Source of the DNA: Tubiluchus corallicola
Lineage: Eukaryota > Priapulida > Priapulimorpha > Priapulimorphida > Tubiluchidae
Assembly (NCBI GenBank): GCA_030141605.1
Contig: JAQGDQ010000662.1
Location: forward strand, 52,881-116,880
Direction of reading: 5' to 3'
DNA: 64,000 nucleotides
Part shown: positions 46,501 through 52,371 of the stretch, in pieces
Numbering within the stretch: the first letter of the stretch is position 1
Layout of the letters: each line of letters opens with the position of its first letter
Position numbers and translations under genes: made by a program
The notes under the pieces: model-generated
Database searches by the model: none
Seen by the model: the letters and a program-made list of their open reading frames with translations, nothing else
Told to the model about the DNA's origin: nothing

Positions 46501-47232
46501 AATATTATAAATCATAAAAAATTACCATTTACAGTAAATAGTGTATTTATTCAGCGGATGAATACACACCAATAACGAAATGTAGTACTTGCGCCCGCTT
46601 GAGATGCTACTTGCTGACGTCAGATTGTGCACAACACACGATTATGTATAAGAGTGTTGGGAGGGTTTATAAAGACTTAAAATAATGTATAACTACTAAA
46701 ATAAGTATAGCGTCCCTACTTTGCAGAAATTCACTTATCGCGGGTGGGCCTGGAACGGAACACCCACGATAAGTGAGGGAGCGCTGTACAGTACTAAAAC
46801 ATCTAAAAGGCTAACTCTTTAATCACGGTGGATTATGCGGGTGTCTTTAATTCTATGGTATCTTCACTTCATGATTGTTTCAGCAAAACAACAGCCTATT
46901 AGCCTTCTCAATACTTTAGTAGTGTGTCAGTTCATCCGTTTTTCATAAGCAGCAAAACCCGCAGTTTCCGTGTGTGTATCTTTTTCTTAAAACAGCCTAT
47001 AAATCGATTGCTATTGTATCCGATTAATCGATTGTGAAAATGTAACCAATGTATCGCTGCTAGTGTATGCAGTTGTGCATGAATAAGACCTTGAAATAAC
47101 CGATTGATATATTGCAATGCAGGTGATGAGTTTTTAAAACTAGAAGATGAGGACGAGCAAGGTTGGTGTAAAGGCAAAATAGGCGACACTATCGGACTGT
47201 ACCCTAGTGGATATGTCGATGAACTACACTGA
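10685..47232 (+). CDS. PACSIN: PACSIN/syndapin F-BAR and SH3 protein (whole gene)
   Basis: Exons 10685-10913, 11631-11734, 13175-13282, 14433-14570, 15893-16018, 17897-17997, 19022-19142, 24080-24258, 44764-44900 and 47123-47232 join without a phase conflict into 450 residues plus stop, within the family range. Residues 1-309 form the F-BAR domain ([16 protein letters not shown]-like [12 protein letters not shown]-like [27 protein letters not shown]); then a Ser/Thr/Ala/Pro linker, NPFGDD and a carboxy-terminal SH3. Family role: it bends and tubulates membranes in endocytosis and links dynamin, N-WASP and EHD proteins. A cassette exon (34318-34491) would give 508 residues; two alternative last exons would give 456 or 399 residues without SH3. 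Introns run from 0.7 to 20.5 kb. Confidence 0.93.
11631..11734 (+). CDS. PACSIN: PACSIN exon 2 (F-BAR)
   Basis: Acceptor TTCCCTGCAG, donor [25 protein letters not shown] corresponds to the family's YGTLEKAW segment. Phase: one base comes from exon 1 and the exon ends on a whole codon. Confidence 0.93.
11990..12050 (+). repeat. tRNA-derived SINE-like fragment
   Basis: TAGTGGTCACGGAGTTAGC resembles an A box with D-arm, and GGTTGAAATTC a degenerate B box 35 bases on. Not a functional tRNA. Confidence 0.45.
12681..13133. mobile_element. TTAA-type MITE, full copy
   Basis: Begins TTAAAGCAAAAGAACTC and ends CCCTTTTCTTTCCTTTAA, a degenerate inverted pair of the ends seen elsewhere (TTAAAGG...GAAAA and its complement), flanked by TTAA. 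Interior blocks such as AGTTTGAAAAGATAATC and GTCAATAAGATCA recur in the other copies. The TTAA target suggests mobilisation by a piggyBac-type transposase, which is inference. Confidence 0.65.
13175..13282 (+). CDS. PACSIN: PACSIN exon 3 (F-BAR wedge-loop region)
   Basis: 36 codons, symmetric phase 0, acceptor TTCACTCAG and donor GTTAGTG. It aligns with the part of the F-BAR holding the membrane-inserting wedge loop in vertebrate PACSINs; here the loop reads KQTIPKPF, with Ile, Pro and Phe as possible inserting residues. That assignment is inference. Confidence 0.9.
13283..14432 (+). other. PACSIN intron 3, nothing recognised
   Basis: No repeat or alternative exon is evident. Confidence 0.4.
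14433..14570 (+). CDS. PACSIN: PACSIN exon 4 (F-BAR)
   Basis: 46 codons in phase 0. [17 protein letters not shown] matches the hallmark KAQKPWAKKLKEVE of the family. Donor GTAAGAC is followed within 16 bases by a run of 16 G residues. Confidence 0.93.
14586..14601 (+). repeat. G16 homopolymer beside exon 4 donor
   Basis: Sixteen consecutive G residues begin 16 bases into intron 4. Intronic G-runs near donors can act as splicing enhancers; the length may also be a sequencing estimate. Confidence 0.8.
14662..15270. mobile_element. pogo/Tigger-like MITE, copy 1
   Basis: Ends CAGTGTTCCCTC and GAGGGAACACTG are inverted repeats flanked by TA on both sides (14660-14661, 15271-15272). Both subterminal regions carry the CGCGAAGTAG/CGATAAGTG type motifs characteristic of pogo-Tigger ends. 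No transposase frame is present. Confidence 0.82.
15893..16018 (+). CDS. PACSIN: PACSIN exon 5 (F-BAR)
   Basis: 42 codons, acceptor TTTATACAG, donor [26 protein letters not shown] and KYIDDMQL match the family's KLQDKVEK...YMENMEQ segment. A second acceptor three bases on (ACAGAG) would drop one residue. Confidence 0.9.
16019..17030 (+). other. PACSIN intron 5, left part
   Basis: AT-rich, with no gene or recognised repeat. Confidence 0.4.
17030..17675. repeat. dispersed repeat, copy 1 of a ~0.6-kb family
   Basis: Matches 24740-25345 in the same orientation. Shared strings include CCATGGCAACCTATTGTTC, ATTCCAGTTGGATATTT and TCATTTACTGTACAAAA. No terminal repeats or coding capacity were recognised. 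Open frames here differ between copies and are not conserved. Confidence 0.7.
17897..17997 (+). CDS. PACSIN: PACSIN exon 6 (F-BAR)
   Basis: Acceptor TTTGTTTCAG, donor GTAACTG; ends after two bases of a codon. [18 protein letters not shown] matches the family's VFEQCQQFEEKRLRFFRE. Confidence 0.94.
18285..18327. repeat. short inverted repeat
   Basis: ACGAAGTCCGTCT (18285-18297) and AGACAGACTTCGT (18315-18327) pair with one mismatch across a 17-base loop. No transposon context was recognised. Confidence 0.6.
19022..19142 (+). CDS. PACSIN: PACSIN exon 7 (end of F-BAR)
   Basis: Acceptor ATTTTCCAG, donor [27 protein letters not shown] matches the family's DLRWFRxxxGPGMAMNWPQF that closes the F-BAR. 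Confidence 0.95.
19679..20088. mobile_element. hAT-like MITE rich in TTCGAA
   Basis: The left end TTAGGGGTGAGCA and the right end (CTAAGGGTGACCA read inward) are near-matching inverted repeats. Subterminal parts are dense in TTCGAA/GAATCGAAT motifs. Flanks GCGTTGAT and GCGTGACC match only partly, so the target duplication is weak. A degenerate relative of its end occurs at 25738-25992. Confidence 0.55.
20505..21512. repeat. minisatellite, ~95-bp unit, about 11 copies
   Basis: Each unit contains TCTCATCC, AGAATTTGATTTCC, TTAAAG(A/G)GAAGAAAAAGGAATC and GTATACAATCATC. Neighbouring units are more alike (CCCCGCG early, CCTCCAT/CCTCCACG later), as expected from local expansion. Lies in PACSIN intron 7. 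Confidence 0.9.
22271..22622. repeat. 176-bp tandem duplication
   Basis: Two copies start at GAGTTC 22271 and 22447; both hold TTACAAATAAAAGTCTTA and GACAAGTTTTTCAAGCTTT. Confidence 0.85.
23402..23878. repeat. minisatellite of alternating ~29-bp units
   Basis: GCATTAATCATGCTAAAGTA alternates with GCATTAATC(A/G)TG(C/A)TGAAGTA to form dimers of about 58 bp, repeated about eight times and decaying at the right. Confidence 0.88.
24080..24258 (+). CDS. PACSIN: PACSIN exon 8 (linker)
   Basis: 59 codons plus two bases; acceptor TACTTTCAG, donor GTATGAA. Starts [18 protein letters not shown] and becomes Gly/Thr/Ser/Ala/Pro-rich and disordered. It ends on AG, so any downstream exon must supply one base first; four downstream exons do. 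Confidence 0.9.
24740..25345. repeat. dispersed repeat, copy 2 of a ~0.6-kb family
   Basis: Direct-orientation relative of 17030-17675. It ends 15 bp before a TA-type MITE. Confidence 0.7.
25362..25732. mobile_element. TA-type MITE (AGCCTTTTCGCAG family), copy A
   Basis: AGCCTTTTCACAG at the left and its inverted form CTGCGAAAAGGCT at the right, flanked by TA on each side. About 371 bp. The interior contains CAAAGGTTAAGTGTACCAGAC and TTCATTTTTTCTTGTTC, shared with four other copies. No transposase. Confidence 0.82.
25738..25992. mobile_element. degenerate hAT-like MITE end
   Basis: The right end GATGCTCATCCCT mirrors the GGGTGAGCAT end of the element at 19679-20088, and the interior has the same AATCGAATTTGA-type motifs. 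The left end is lost against the neighbouring MITE. Confidence 0.4.
26742..27006 (+). CDS. PACSIN: PACSIN candidate alternative last exon A (NPF, no SH3)
   Basis: Acceptor GTTCCGCAACAG joins exon 8 in phase (AG+A). 88 residues follow, basic at first ([16 protein letters not shown]), then [16 protein letters not shown], ending ERAPQPP with tandem stops TAG TAA. AATAAA lies at 27088-27093, 82 bases on. The product would be 456 residues with one EHD-binding-type NPF motif and no SH3. A second acceptor at 26719 (CACTCAG) would enter another open frame lacking NPF. Transcript support is needed. Confidence 0.68.
27088..27093 (+). terminator. poly(A) signal for PACSIN exon A
   Basis: Canonical AATAAA 82 bases after the stop of the alternative last exon. 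Confidence 0.5.
28315..28408 (+). CDS. PACSIN: PACSIN candidate alternative last exon B (NPF, no SH3)
   Basis: Acceptor GTGTTTTCACAG joins exon 8 in phase (AG+C). It encodes [18 protein letters not shown], then acidic [11 protein letters not shown] and TAG. The product would be 399 residues ending just after an NPF-acidic module that resembles [12 protein letters not shown] of the SH3 exon. No usable in-frame donor is seen before the stop, so it reads as terminal. Confidence 0.68.
28587..28592 (+). terminator. possible poly(A) signal inside a MITE end
   Basis: AATAAA about 180 bases after the stop of exon B. It spans the junction of this MITE copy, where the family's AATAAGCC reads AATAAACC. 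Confidence 0.35.
28591..28977. mobile_element. TA-type MITE (AGCCTTTTCGCAG family), copy B
   Basis: Left end AACCTTTTCACAG, right end CTGTGAAAGGGCT, TA on both sides, and the same interior as copy A (GATCGTGAAAAGGTCAAAG, GGTTGTAGTTAAGACGCG). Confidence 0.8.
29207..29751. mobile_element. hAT-like MITE rich in GATA/ATCGAT-type motifs
   Basis: The left end AGAGATGTTA is matched by the right end (ATAGGGATGTTA inward). Flanks CTGAAAAT and TTGAAAAT form an 8-bp duplication with one difference. The interior has many GATACGATAA motifs. Confidence 0.6.
29903..31312. repeat. 21-bp minisatellite, about 67 units
   Basis: The unit is TTTCTTGGGGTACACTACGC plus one base, with variants GGGATAC, TGGGTGC and GGGGTGC and CGC/CAC/TGC changes. 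One unit near 30628-30648 has lost a G, shifting the phase of everything to the right. Because 21 is divisible by three and the unit lacks stops in most frames, frames of up to about 490 codons run through it on both strands; these are not taken as genes. Lies in a PACSIN intron. Confidence 0.95.
31437..31508 (-). repeat. tRNA-derived SINE-like fragment (Thr-like)
   Basis: Minus strand: TGGCTCCGTACTGCACG (A-box region), an anticodon region with CTGTA, and CCAGG-TTCAAGT-CCTGG, a perfect 5-bp T arm. The acceptor stem does not pair, so not a working tRNA. Confidence 0.6.
31514..32330 (+). other. PACSIN intron, nothing recognised
   Basis: AT-rich without a coding or repeat signature. Confidence 0.4.
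32335..32678. mobile_element. TTAA-type MITE, left-truncated copy
   Basis: Shares AATAATCGGAGCATTCGTAG, GGTGAGTCAGTGG and the right end CTTTTCTTCCCCTTTAA with the family. Confidence 0.6.
32679..34317 (+). other. PACSIN intron with a more GC-rich patch
   Basis: About 32.8-33.2 kb is less AT-rich than its surroundings and holds a perfect TGACGTCA at 33157-33164 (CRE-type site). No exon could be fitted to PACSIN here. A promoter or enhancer role is only a possibility. Confidence 0.3.
34318..34491 (+). CDS. PACSIN: PACSIN candidate cassette exon (Pro/Thr/Ser-rich linker)
   Basis: With acceptor CTGTGTTTTAG and donor GTACGCAA the exon is 174 bases, starts and ends in the same phase as exon 8, and adds 58 residues (HHGG-like [16 protein letters not shown], then [19 protein letters not shown]). 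A stronger-looking acceptor at 34336 (TCTGCCACAG) opens the same reading frame but would not fit exon 8's phase. The composition suits a disordered linker before the NPF/SH3 part. Confidence 0.6.
34620..35130. repeat. tandem repeat, ~140-bp unit, nearly 4 copies
   Basis: Starts of GTT(A/G)CTGCAG at 34626, 34762, 34904 and 35044. Each unit has CAGTTTTTTCCATTGTTCT and TTTGGTTCA(C/G)TTGC motifs. Confidence 0.85.
35251..35665. repeat. minisatellite, ~33-bp unit, about 12 copies
   Basis: Unit CCTTTGCTCAAGCTTGCAGG plus TTTTGTAAGCTATT, diverged between copies. The 116-codon frame here is a repeat artefact. Confidence 0.88.
36044..36411. mobile_element. TA-type MITE (AGCCTTTTCGCAG family), copy C
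   Basis: AGCCTTTTCGCAG and CTGAAAAGGCT ends with TA on each side, 368 bp, with an interior colinear with copies A and B. Confidence 0.82.
36470..36530 (-). repeat. tRNA-derived SINE-like fragment
   Basis: Minus strand: GCCACTCGAGGAAGTC region followed by TCTGGTTCAAATCCAG, a clear B box within a T-arm-like hairpin. Confidence 0.5.
36621..37740. repeat. 22-bp minisatellite inside a ~0.53-kb duplication
   Basis: The basic unit is TTATTCACTTATACTCTTGC plus TG. The whole block, including a unique lead-in (ATTTATTCTTTCATTCATC, TACAATGGTTGCGAGAATTC), is present twice, offset by 543 bp at the start and 521 bp at the end. Confidence 0.9.
37981..38280. repeat. direct duplication, left copy
   Basis: CAGGTATATTTGATTACAGG onwards repeats 925 bp to the right at 38906-39160, including GCAGGTGTATTACCTAGGC and TTATACTGGTGGATGTTAAC. 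Confidence 0.88.
38303..38372 (-). repeat. tRNA-Thr-like SINE fragment
   Basis: Minus strand: CTGCCCTGTAAGCAG forms an anticodon-arm-like hairpin with TGT in the anticodon position (Thr), followed by CCTGTTCAAATCCAGG as T arm. Confidence 0.6.
38538..38595 (+). repeat. tRNA-Thr-like SINE fragment
   Basis: Plus strand: TAGCGGTC..., then CTGCCTAGTAGGCAG, an anticodon-arm hairpin with AGT (Thr). The B box is degraded. It lies opposite in strand to the neighbouring fragment at 38303-38372. Confidence 0.5.
38906..39160. repeat. direct duplication, right copy
   Basis: Second copy of 37981-38280, with small deletions. Confidence 0.88.
39630..40690. repeat. higher-order satellite: 42/39/42-bp units in ~123-bp cycles
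   Basis: Three variants of a unit containing CCATTGTGCCACATG: A with TAGTATTTTTAATCTG, B shortened with TTTTTATATGCC and CATGCTCTTTG, C with TAGTCTTTTGAATCTGTC. They recur mainly as A-B-C. All lengths divide by three, which creates frames of up to about 210 codons on both strands. Part of a PACSIN intron. Confidence 0.92.
40700..41800 (+). other. PACSIN intron, nothing recognised
   Basis: No repeat or alternative exon recognised. Confidence 0.4.
41800..42170 (-). pseudogene. possible C2H2 zinc-finger relic
   Basis: On the minus strand two overlapping frames carry finger-like pieces: one reads [17 protein letters not shown], the other [19 protein letters not shown] with the H-x3-H, TxKER linker and C-x2-C layout of tandem C2H2 fingers. 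They are in different frames, so at least one frameshift separates them, and the second His of the first finger is lost. It lies inside a PACSIN intron in antisense. It could be chance. Confidence 0.35.
42200..43470 (+). other. PACSIN intron, nothing recognised
   Basis: AT-rich, with a short (AT)n near 42920 only. Confidence 0.4.
43480..43565. repeat. TA/TATG microsatellite
   Basis: Runs of TATATATA interrupted by TATGTATG. Confidence 0.85.
43620..44065. mobile_element. TTAA-type MITE, copy with degraded ends
   Basis: Contains TGACCGTTAGGTGCAGCC, AAGTTTGAAAAGATAATC and GTCAATAAGATCAATAATG in family order. The terminal TTAAAGG/CCTTTAA motifs are not intact. Confidence 0.6.
44085..44108. repeat. 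TG microsatellite
   Basis: About eleven TG units ending TGCGTGCATG. Confidence 0.8.
44764..44900 (+). CDS. PACSIN: PACSIN exon 10 (NPF and SH3 start)
   Basis: Acceptor TTCTGTTGCAG joins exon 8 or the cassette exon in phase. It encodes [19 protein letters not shown], then [19 protein letters not shown], the first strand and RT loop of the SH3 (family VRVRALYDY). Donor GTACTAA after one base of a codon. Confidence 0.93.
46253..46786. mobile_element. pogo/Tigger-like MITE, copy 2
   Basis: Ends CAGTGATCCCTTGCTACTTC and GAGGGAGCGCTG with flanking TA. It is in the opposite orientation to copy 1 at 14662-15270 and 75 bp shorter. Confidence 0.8.
47123..47232 (+). CDS. PACSIN: PACSIN exon 11 (SH3 end and stop)
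   Basis: Acceptor ATTGCAATGCAG. It encodes [20 protein letters not shown] and [13 protein letters not shown], then TGA. The conserved Trp of the binding groove is kept. The usual Asn of the YPxNY motif is Gly here (YPSGY), which could alter ligand binding. ATTAAA at 47650 is a possible poly(A) signal. Confidence 0.93.
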
Positions 47233-48514
47233 TGCTGGCTAGGTGATTGTCCGGTCGACAATAGGTGGAGCCACGGGCAAACTAGGTGTTAACCTTCGGC
47301 TGCTTTGAGATGTATATCTTCTGTGAAAAGCGGACATTTGTTCTGTACAGAGCTTTAGCAGTTGTTGATGGTAATGTTTCGCATATGTGAATATGGCCGT
47401 TGAAATGTTATATTGTGATGTGTTTTGAATGCTTTCGTTTGTTTATCTAACATTCTAACTTGATCGTGCAAAGTAAACGAGTAATGTAATCAAATTGCAG
47501 TTGTAAATTTTACATATTGCAATGCTGTTTATAGAGCAAACTGAGAGTTTTATATCTTGAGTTAATTGTGAAATACATTTATAATCACGCTCACTGCTGC
47601 GTTAACATTCGTAGAGGCCTTTGAGTCTCGTAACTTTTGAAACATGTAGATTAAATTTCCTTCTTTACAAACAAATTTTTTCAATACTCCTTTAATTATT
47701 TTATCAATTAATTATTTATCTCAACTCAGATTGAGTTTTTACATGAGTGGAATACCTTTGGCGTCAAAAGACGTTATGGAATGTGAATAAGAAATCTTAA
47801 TGTTAGTATCTTTATAAGAAATTAACAGTAATAATCCTATGTTTATGCTAAATGTAAGCAAAGATTTGCACTTACAATGAGCTCTAAGTTTTCATTGCAT
47901 CTGGCTTATATTTTTTTACTTAGCTCATATTTTAAATTTTTTAAATTCTGTAATCTATTTGCCTCGATGTGTCTTGATATATCAATACAATCATACTTTT
48001 CAACATGGGACTTCCTGTCTCATTTTTAACTGGGAGCACCACACTTCAAATAGCCACTTGGCTTCTCCACCTTCAAGTAATAGAGATTCTGCATTGTTCA
48101 CTGAGCATGTACTCCGTATGTTCATTGAAAAATTGTTATATTCATGAACCTGTTATATTCAGCTCCATGTGTGTACAATACTTGCTGCGTGTACAGTACA
48201 GTACTTTGATCCAGTTCTGCCACCAGATCTAATTCCAATGGTTTCTTTTTAACTGCTTATTTAAAATCCAAGTCAGATTAAATTCCTATACTTCTACAAT
48301 GCTGGGAAATTATCATAGTGAAGCAAATTTAGTAAACATAAAATTTTTAAAATCTTTGCCTGAGTTTCATTATTTAATTCTTATTTTTTGGTCCGCAATC
48401 TGTAGGCAAGAAAAATTTCTCCTAAAGATTATCGCTATTTAAAGTTATAATTTCGGACAACTGACAAATTATACTGCGTGTAAAAATTTCCATGAACCAA
48501 TGGCTCCTGGAGGA
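47233..48514. other. PACSIN 3' UTR and intergenic DNA
   Basis: No further gene is visible; the left part should be 3' UTR of the SH3 isoform. Confidence 0.4.
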
Positions 48515-48700
48515 AACGAAAAAAGTAAAACAAGTGCAAGCCTCCCTCTTGAATTGTGGGCCAGTGATTTCCTATGCAAGTGTAAAATACAAAGGAATTT
48601 ATTTTGACTATGATATATTAAGGACACGCTGCTATGAGAATCACTGGCCCACAGTTGAAAAGGGAGGCTTGCATTTGTTACTGATATTTTCAGTAATTGT
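48515..48700. repeat. imperfect inverted repeat, foldback element
   Basis: 48532-48570 and 48639-48677 are near-perfect reverse complements around GCAAGCCTCCCT and GTGGGCCAGTGATT, with weaker pairing outwards and a loop of about 70 bases. It could be a small MITE or a hairpin-RNA source. Confidence 0.75.
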
Positions 48701-49238
48701 AATTCAGTAAACATTTTCAGTAATATTTTCAATTATCTGTAGAAGTTAGCATTTACTTAGTAGACTAACAATATTTGCTTCTGCGAAGTTTAATGATAAT
48801 GTGATTTATTACTGCATCAGCGCTTTGCTGCAGTCCTTATTGCATTCATTCTCATCACCTTTTCAGCATCTAATTTAAAATGTTAGTTTTAACATGATTT
48901 CATACACACTTCCTGACTGATACAATGCACTGCTACAATTTATTTGTTGTTATTGCCATTGGGTATTTATGTATGCAACTAGCATCCTCTTCTGTTTGCT
49001 GACTTCTCCTTAAAAGGTCGCGGTTGCTTATGTAGTTGGTTGCAAATTGTTTATGAATTGTTTCCATGGCAACTAGCTTTCGTTGTGATATTAGTGTTGA
49101 TGTGAGGTTTCTGTTATGAGAATATTGCATTCCACGTGCAGAACGTGCTGCCATGCACATCAGTCAATGGCAGAACACAGCCAATGTTAAGCTAATTTAG
49201 AGGTCTATTGTTTCTATATACAATGGGGATATTGTTTC

Positions 49239-49776
49239 CAGTGGCGGCTCGTGTATAGGCACTGTGGAACTGCAGCACCCCCTATTTTCACTCAATATTA
49301 TAGATAACGTTAAATATGTTGAATTTTTTTTCTTTAATTCTTTCTTTATACTTGCAAATCCTTGTATGGAACTAGAGCACGTGACAGAACTGTGCACTTC
49401 ACAGTTCCAGTGATGCGATGTTTGGATGTTGTGTGCACGTGTCCGAGATAAGAAGCTGCACGCTAGGTAGAGAAAGCATTGTCGCTCACACAGTGTCGAC
49501 CTTGCTGTGCTTAAAAACCGAGTATCATATTCTTGAATGTGACAAAGTTTAGAATTTGATGATTATCATGCTTCCAGCTATTCTATTTAATTCATAGTTT
49601 TTTGGTTCTCTTAGTTTTCAGAAAACTTAAATAATTTAATCATGGCCTCCTTACATTCCCAAGAAATAAATTCTGCGACTGTAAGTGAACTTCAACACTG
49701 TTTTACACAATATTAAAACAATAGTAAAAATTTTCTGAAGCAGCACCCCACTAATCTCAGCTACGAGCGGCCACTG
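49239..49776. mobile_element. hAT-type MITE (CAGTGGCGGCTCGT family), copy 1
   Basis: Left end CAGTGGCGGCTCGTG; right end ACGAGCGGCCACTG. Flanks ATTGTTTC (49231-49238) and ACTGTTTC (49777-49784) form an 8-bp duplication with one difference. 538 bp, no transposase. CAGTGGCGG-type ends are typical of hAT elements. Confidence 0.82.
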
Positions 49777-49784
49777 ACTGTTTC

Positions 49785-51480
49785 TAAACACAACCAAAGA
49801 GGATCAAGTTTAGGTTTAAGAAACTAGCATACTAAGAACTGAAAACTCGCTAGCCAGATTTGTGCGTTCTGAAAACTTGAGGGGTATAAAGTTATTCTCT
49901 TTTGATGACTATGGCGTATGTAAACACTTGTCTACGTCACAATTTCCTAGCTAAACTCTCACAGAAGCAAAGCGATGGGGTAGAATTAGGTTTATCCATT
50001 GTGTTTCCCCAACAATGTAATTATTATCAATAATCAATGCCTGTGACGAGGGAGCAGCCAACAATATTTGTTGACTGTTATAGGCGTAACAATTACAGTT
50101 ACAAGTGTGCTCATATATGTACTTGAAAGCAAGAGTAAAACTTACTCTATAATAGAAAATTCAGCTATGTCATTAAGTGGTGTCTGGATCTACCCCATAT
50201 TTATCGAGCTTCGTTTTGGAGCTTGTTAATGGGTGACGTCTTTGATTAACTTTGCATGTTTTCTACTAGTAATAATGGCTAATGGTCAATCTTTTGCGTG
50301 GAGCTAGCCAGCGGAACCGTTTCGCATAACCCGCAGAAAAATTACCTCCGCTTGTTTTGCTAAGCACAATGCGGTAAAAATCTGTAATACTTTAATAATT
50401 CTGCGCCAAAGTCACCTTCATGAAACTGTTGTTGACAGGTGAAGTCAAAATTACGTGAAGATCTTCATCTGCCTTCGTGGCACACACGACATAATTACTG
50501 TTAAGAATAGAAGCAGCAGAAAAGCTACCTACTTATTTTGATTGAAAAATCCCCATTGTTGTAAGAGTCACAGTGGATAATTTCTGGAGAAAATTGAAGT
50601 GATACATCCACGCAGTTTGTTACGTGTCATAAGCATTTGTTATTCCTGCTAGCTTCAGTATTACGCAAATGAAATTAAATGGCATTATCTTACGTCAGAG
50701 TCAGATGCCCACTGATTACACCTTTGTTTACAATTATTTGAGTTTTATCGCCTAACGGTACTTTCGTACTTGTACATTAGTACAGACACTGTTCTTATTT
50801 TCCCTCAGGGTTTAACTTATGCTTGTTTTTTTAGTTATCTTGCTAAGTTATCTCATCACTATTTTCTTTTTAAAAGTGTTTTTATACAACAAATAAAAAA
50901 TGTTTTTGATGTGTCTGCGTGTCTGTGAACAAATGAGTGGAAATGCAATAACTAACAGCCATTAAAAATAACCCAGTTTGATATAACTGATTGTTTCATA
51001 ATAATTACTTATCTAATGAGACTTTCCGGTAATTGGTTTGATGCTGCAAATGTAGAACTTCACAAGTATAGAGTGAAGTTAAGTAGTGCAGTTCTTACCT
51101 TTGGCAATAGCCACTAGAACTACGTGAGGAGTTATCTCTTTGTACAACGTTTGCAATATTGCCCTTACCAATTGCTAGTGTTTCTAACTGTACAATAAGT
51201 GAGGAATAATAATCATTTTTAGTTTTTTTTGAGACTATGAGACAGGCTTACTGTGGAATAATGTATGCCATACTTGAAGCTGTAATGTTGTTATACAAAT
51301 ATATTAAATTTATAGTTAAAAATGAATCTTTGATTTGATTTTTTTTAATTTGGCATTTTGCATAATGGCATGTTCATGTGCAACACATTAACTTTTAATT
51401 AGGTAGCTTTGAACTGCCGATTTTTTAATTTAGCATACCATCAAATTACACTTCGTTCTTACAATAGAGAGCAGTTGTAG
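49785..51480. other. intergenic, nothing recognised
   Basis: Between the convergent PACSIN and TMEM183 genes. No gene signature. Confidence 0.4.
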
Positions 51481-51504
51481 CAGCAACAGCGACATGATCA
51501 TCAT

Positions 51505-51552
51505 CAACAACAACAACAACAACAACAGCAGCAGCAGCAACAACAACAACGA
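51505..51552. repeat. CAA/CAG microsatellite
   Basis: CAACAACAACAA with a central CAGCAGCAGCAG, just beyond the TMEM183 stop. Confidence 0.88.
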
Positions 51553-51800
51553 AACTGCAATAAGAGTTAAAAGTAACTTTATCACTAAATATCTATTTTC
51601 CTAACATACCAAAAACAATATTTGTTCCCTGGCATAAAATTATCACAATTTCAATTGGTTTAAAATTTTAACAAATTTTCCTATATAACAAACATCTTAC
51701 TTGATCAATGAATATTGCCATAGATAATAAGGTATATTATTCACTTGTTGCCAACGACGACGAAAATGCAATTGTCTAGTGAAAACAATAAATTTGGGGC

Positions 51801-52371
51801 TCAGGCGCTACCAAATTCATACAGAGGGTGCCACCAGTGCAAGATCTTGATAGAGATTACAGGATCTAGTAGCACGGTTGTGCCCGTGTGCGGATTGTGT
51901 GCAGTTCCCTTGTGGTAAATTGGATGAAAGACGAGTTTTAAGCGCTGGAAGCGCATGTCTCGACTGACGTTGAAGCAAACTTGGGTTAAAGTTTGTCCCA
52001 TGACGACGGGCACGGACATGAAGTTGTCGCACGTGACGATCATCACGCAGCAACCGTCCTCGGAGTTTGCGTTTACTTCGTCCGCACAATTCAGCATGTC
52101 TCTTCTGTTGCACACGGCCACCGACGGATGACGGAATTTGAAATAGAACGTCCACTGCGACGAAGCATGCGCGTGCCACATCAATATGCATCTCTTTCCC
52201 TTTAACACATGCGGCTCTGCTAACGACGGTGCAGCAGAGAGTTTAGCTTTATCAACTAGAGGCTGGTAGAAGTAAAACAACGCACGGATCACGTGAGATT
52301 TCAGCCCATATCGACAGCACAAATTCTCTGGTTTTAAACTGGCAGGTAACTCGACATCTTTACGGTAGTAC
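51801..52371 (-). CDS. TMEM183A: TMEM183 last exon
   Basis: 190 codons including the stop. YYRKDVELPASLKPENLCCR, VIRALFYFYQPLVDK, WTFYFKFRHPS, DGCCVMIVTCDNFMSVPVVM and WWHPLYEF follow the family in order. Acceptor ATTTTGCAG on the minus strand. Confidence 0.88.

Noticed and set aside
51817-52191. 124-codon second minus-strand frame in the TMEM183 last exon
   Set aside because: Alternative-frame shadow; the TMEM183 frame has all the family motifs.
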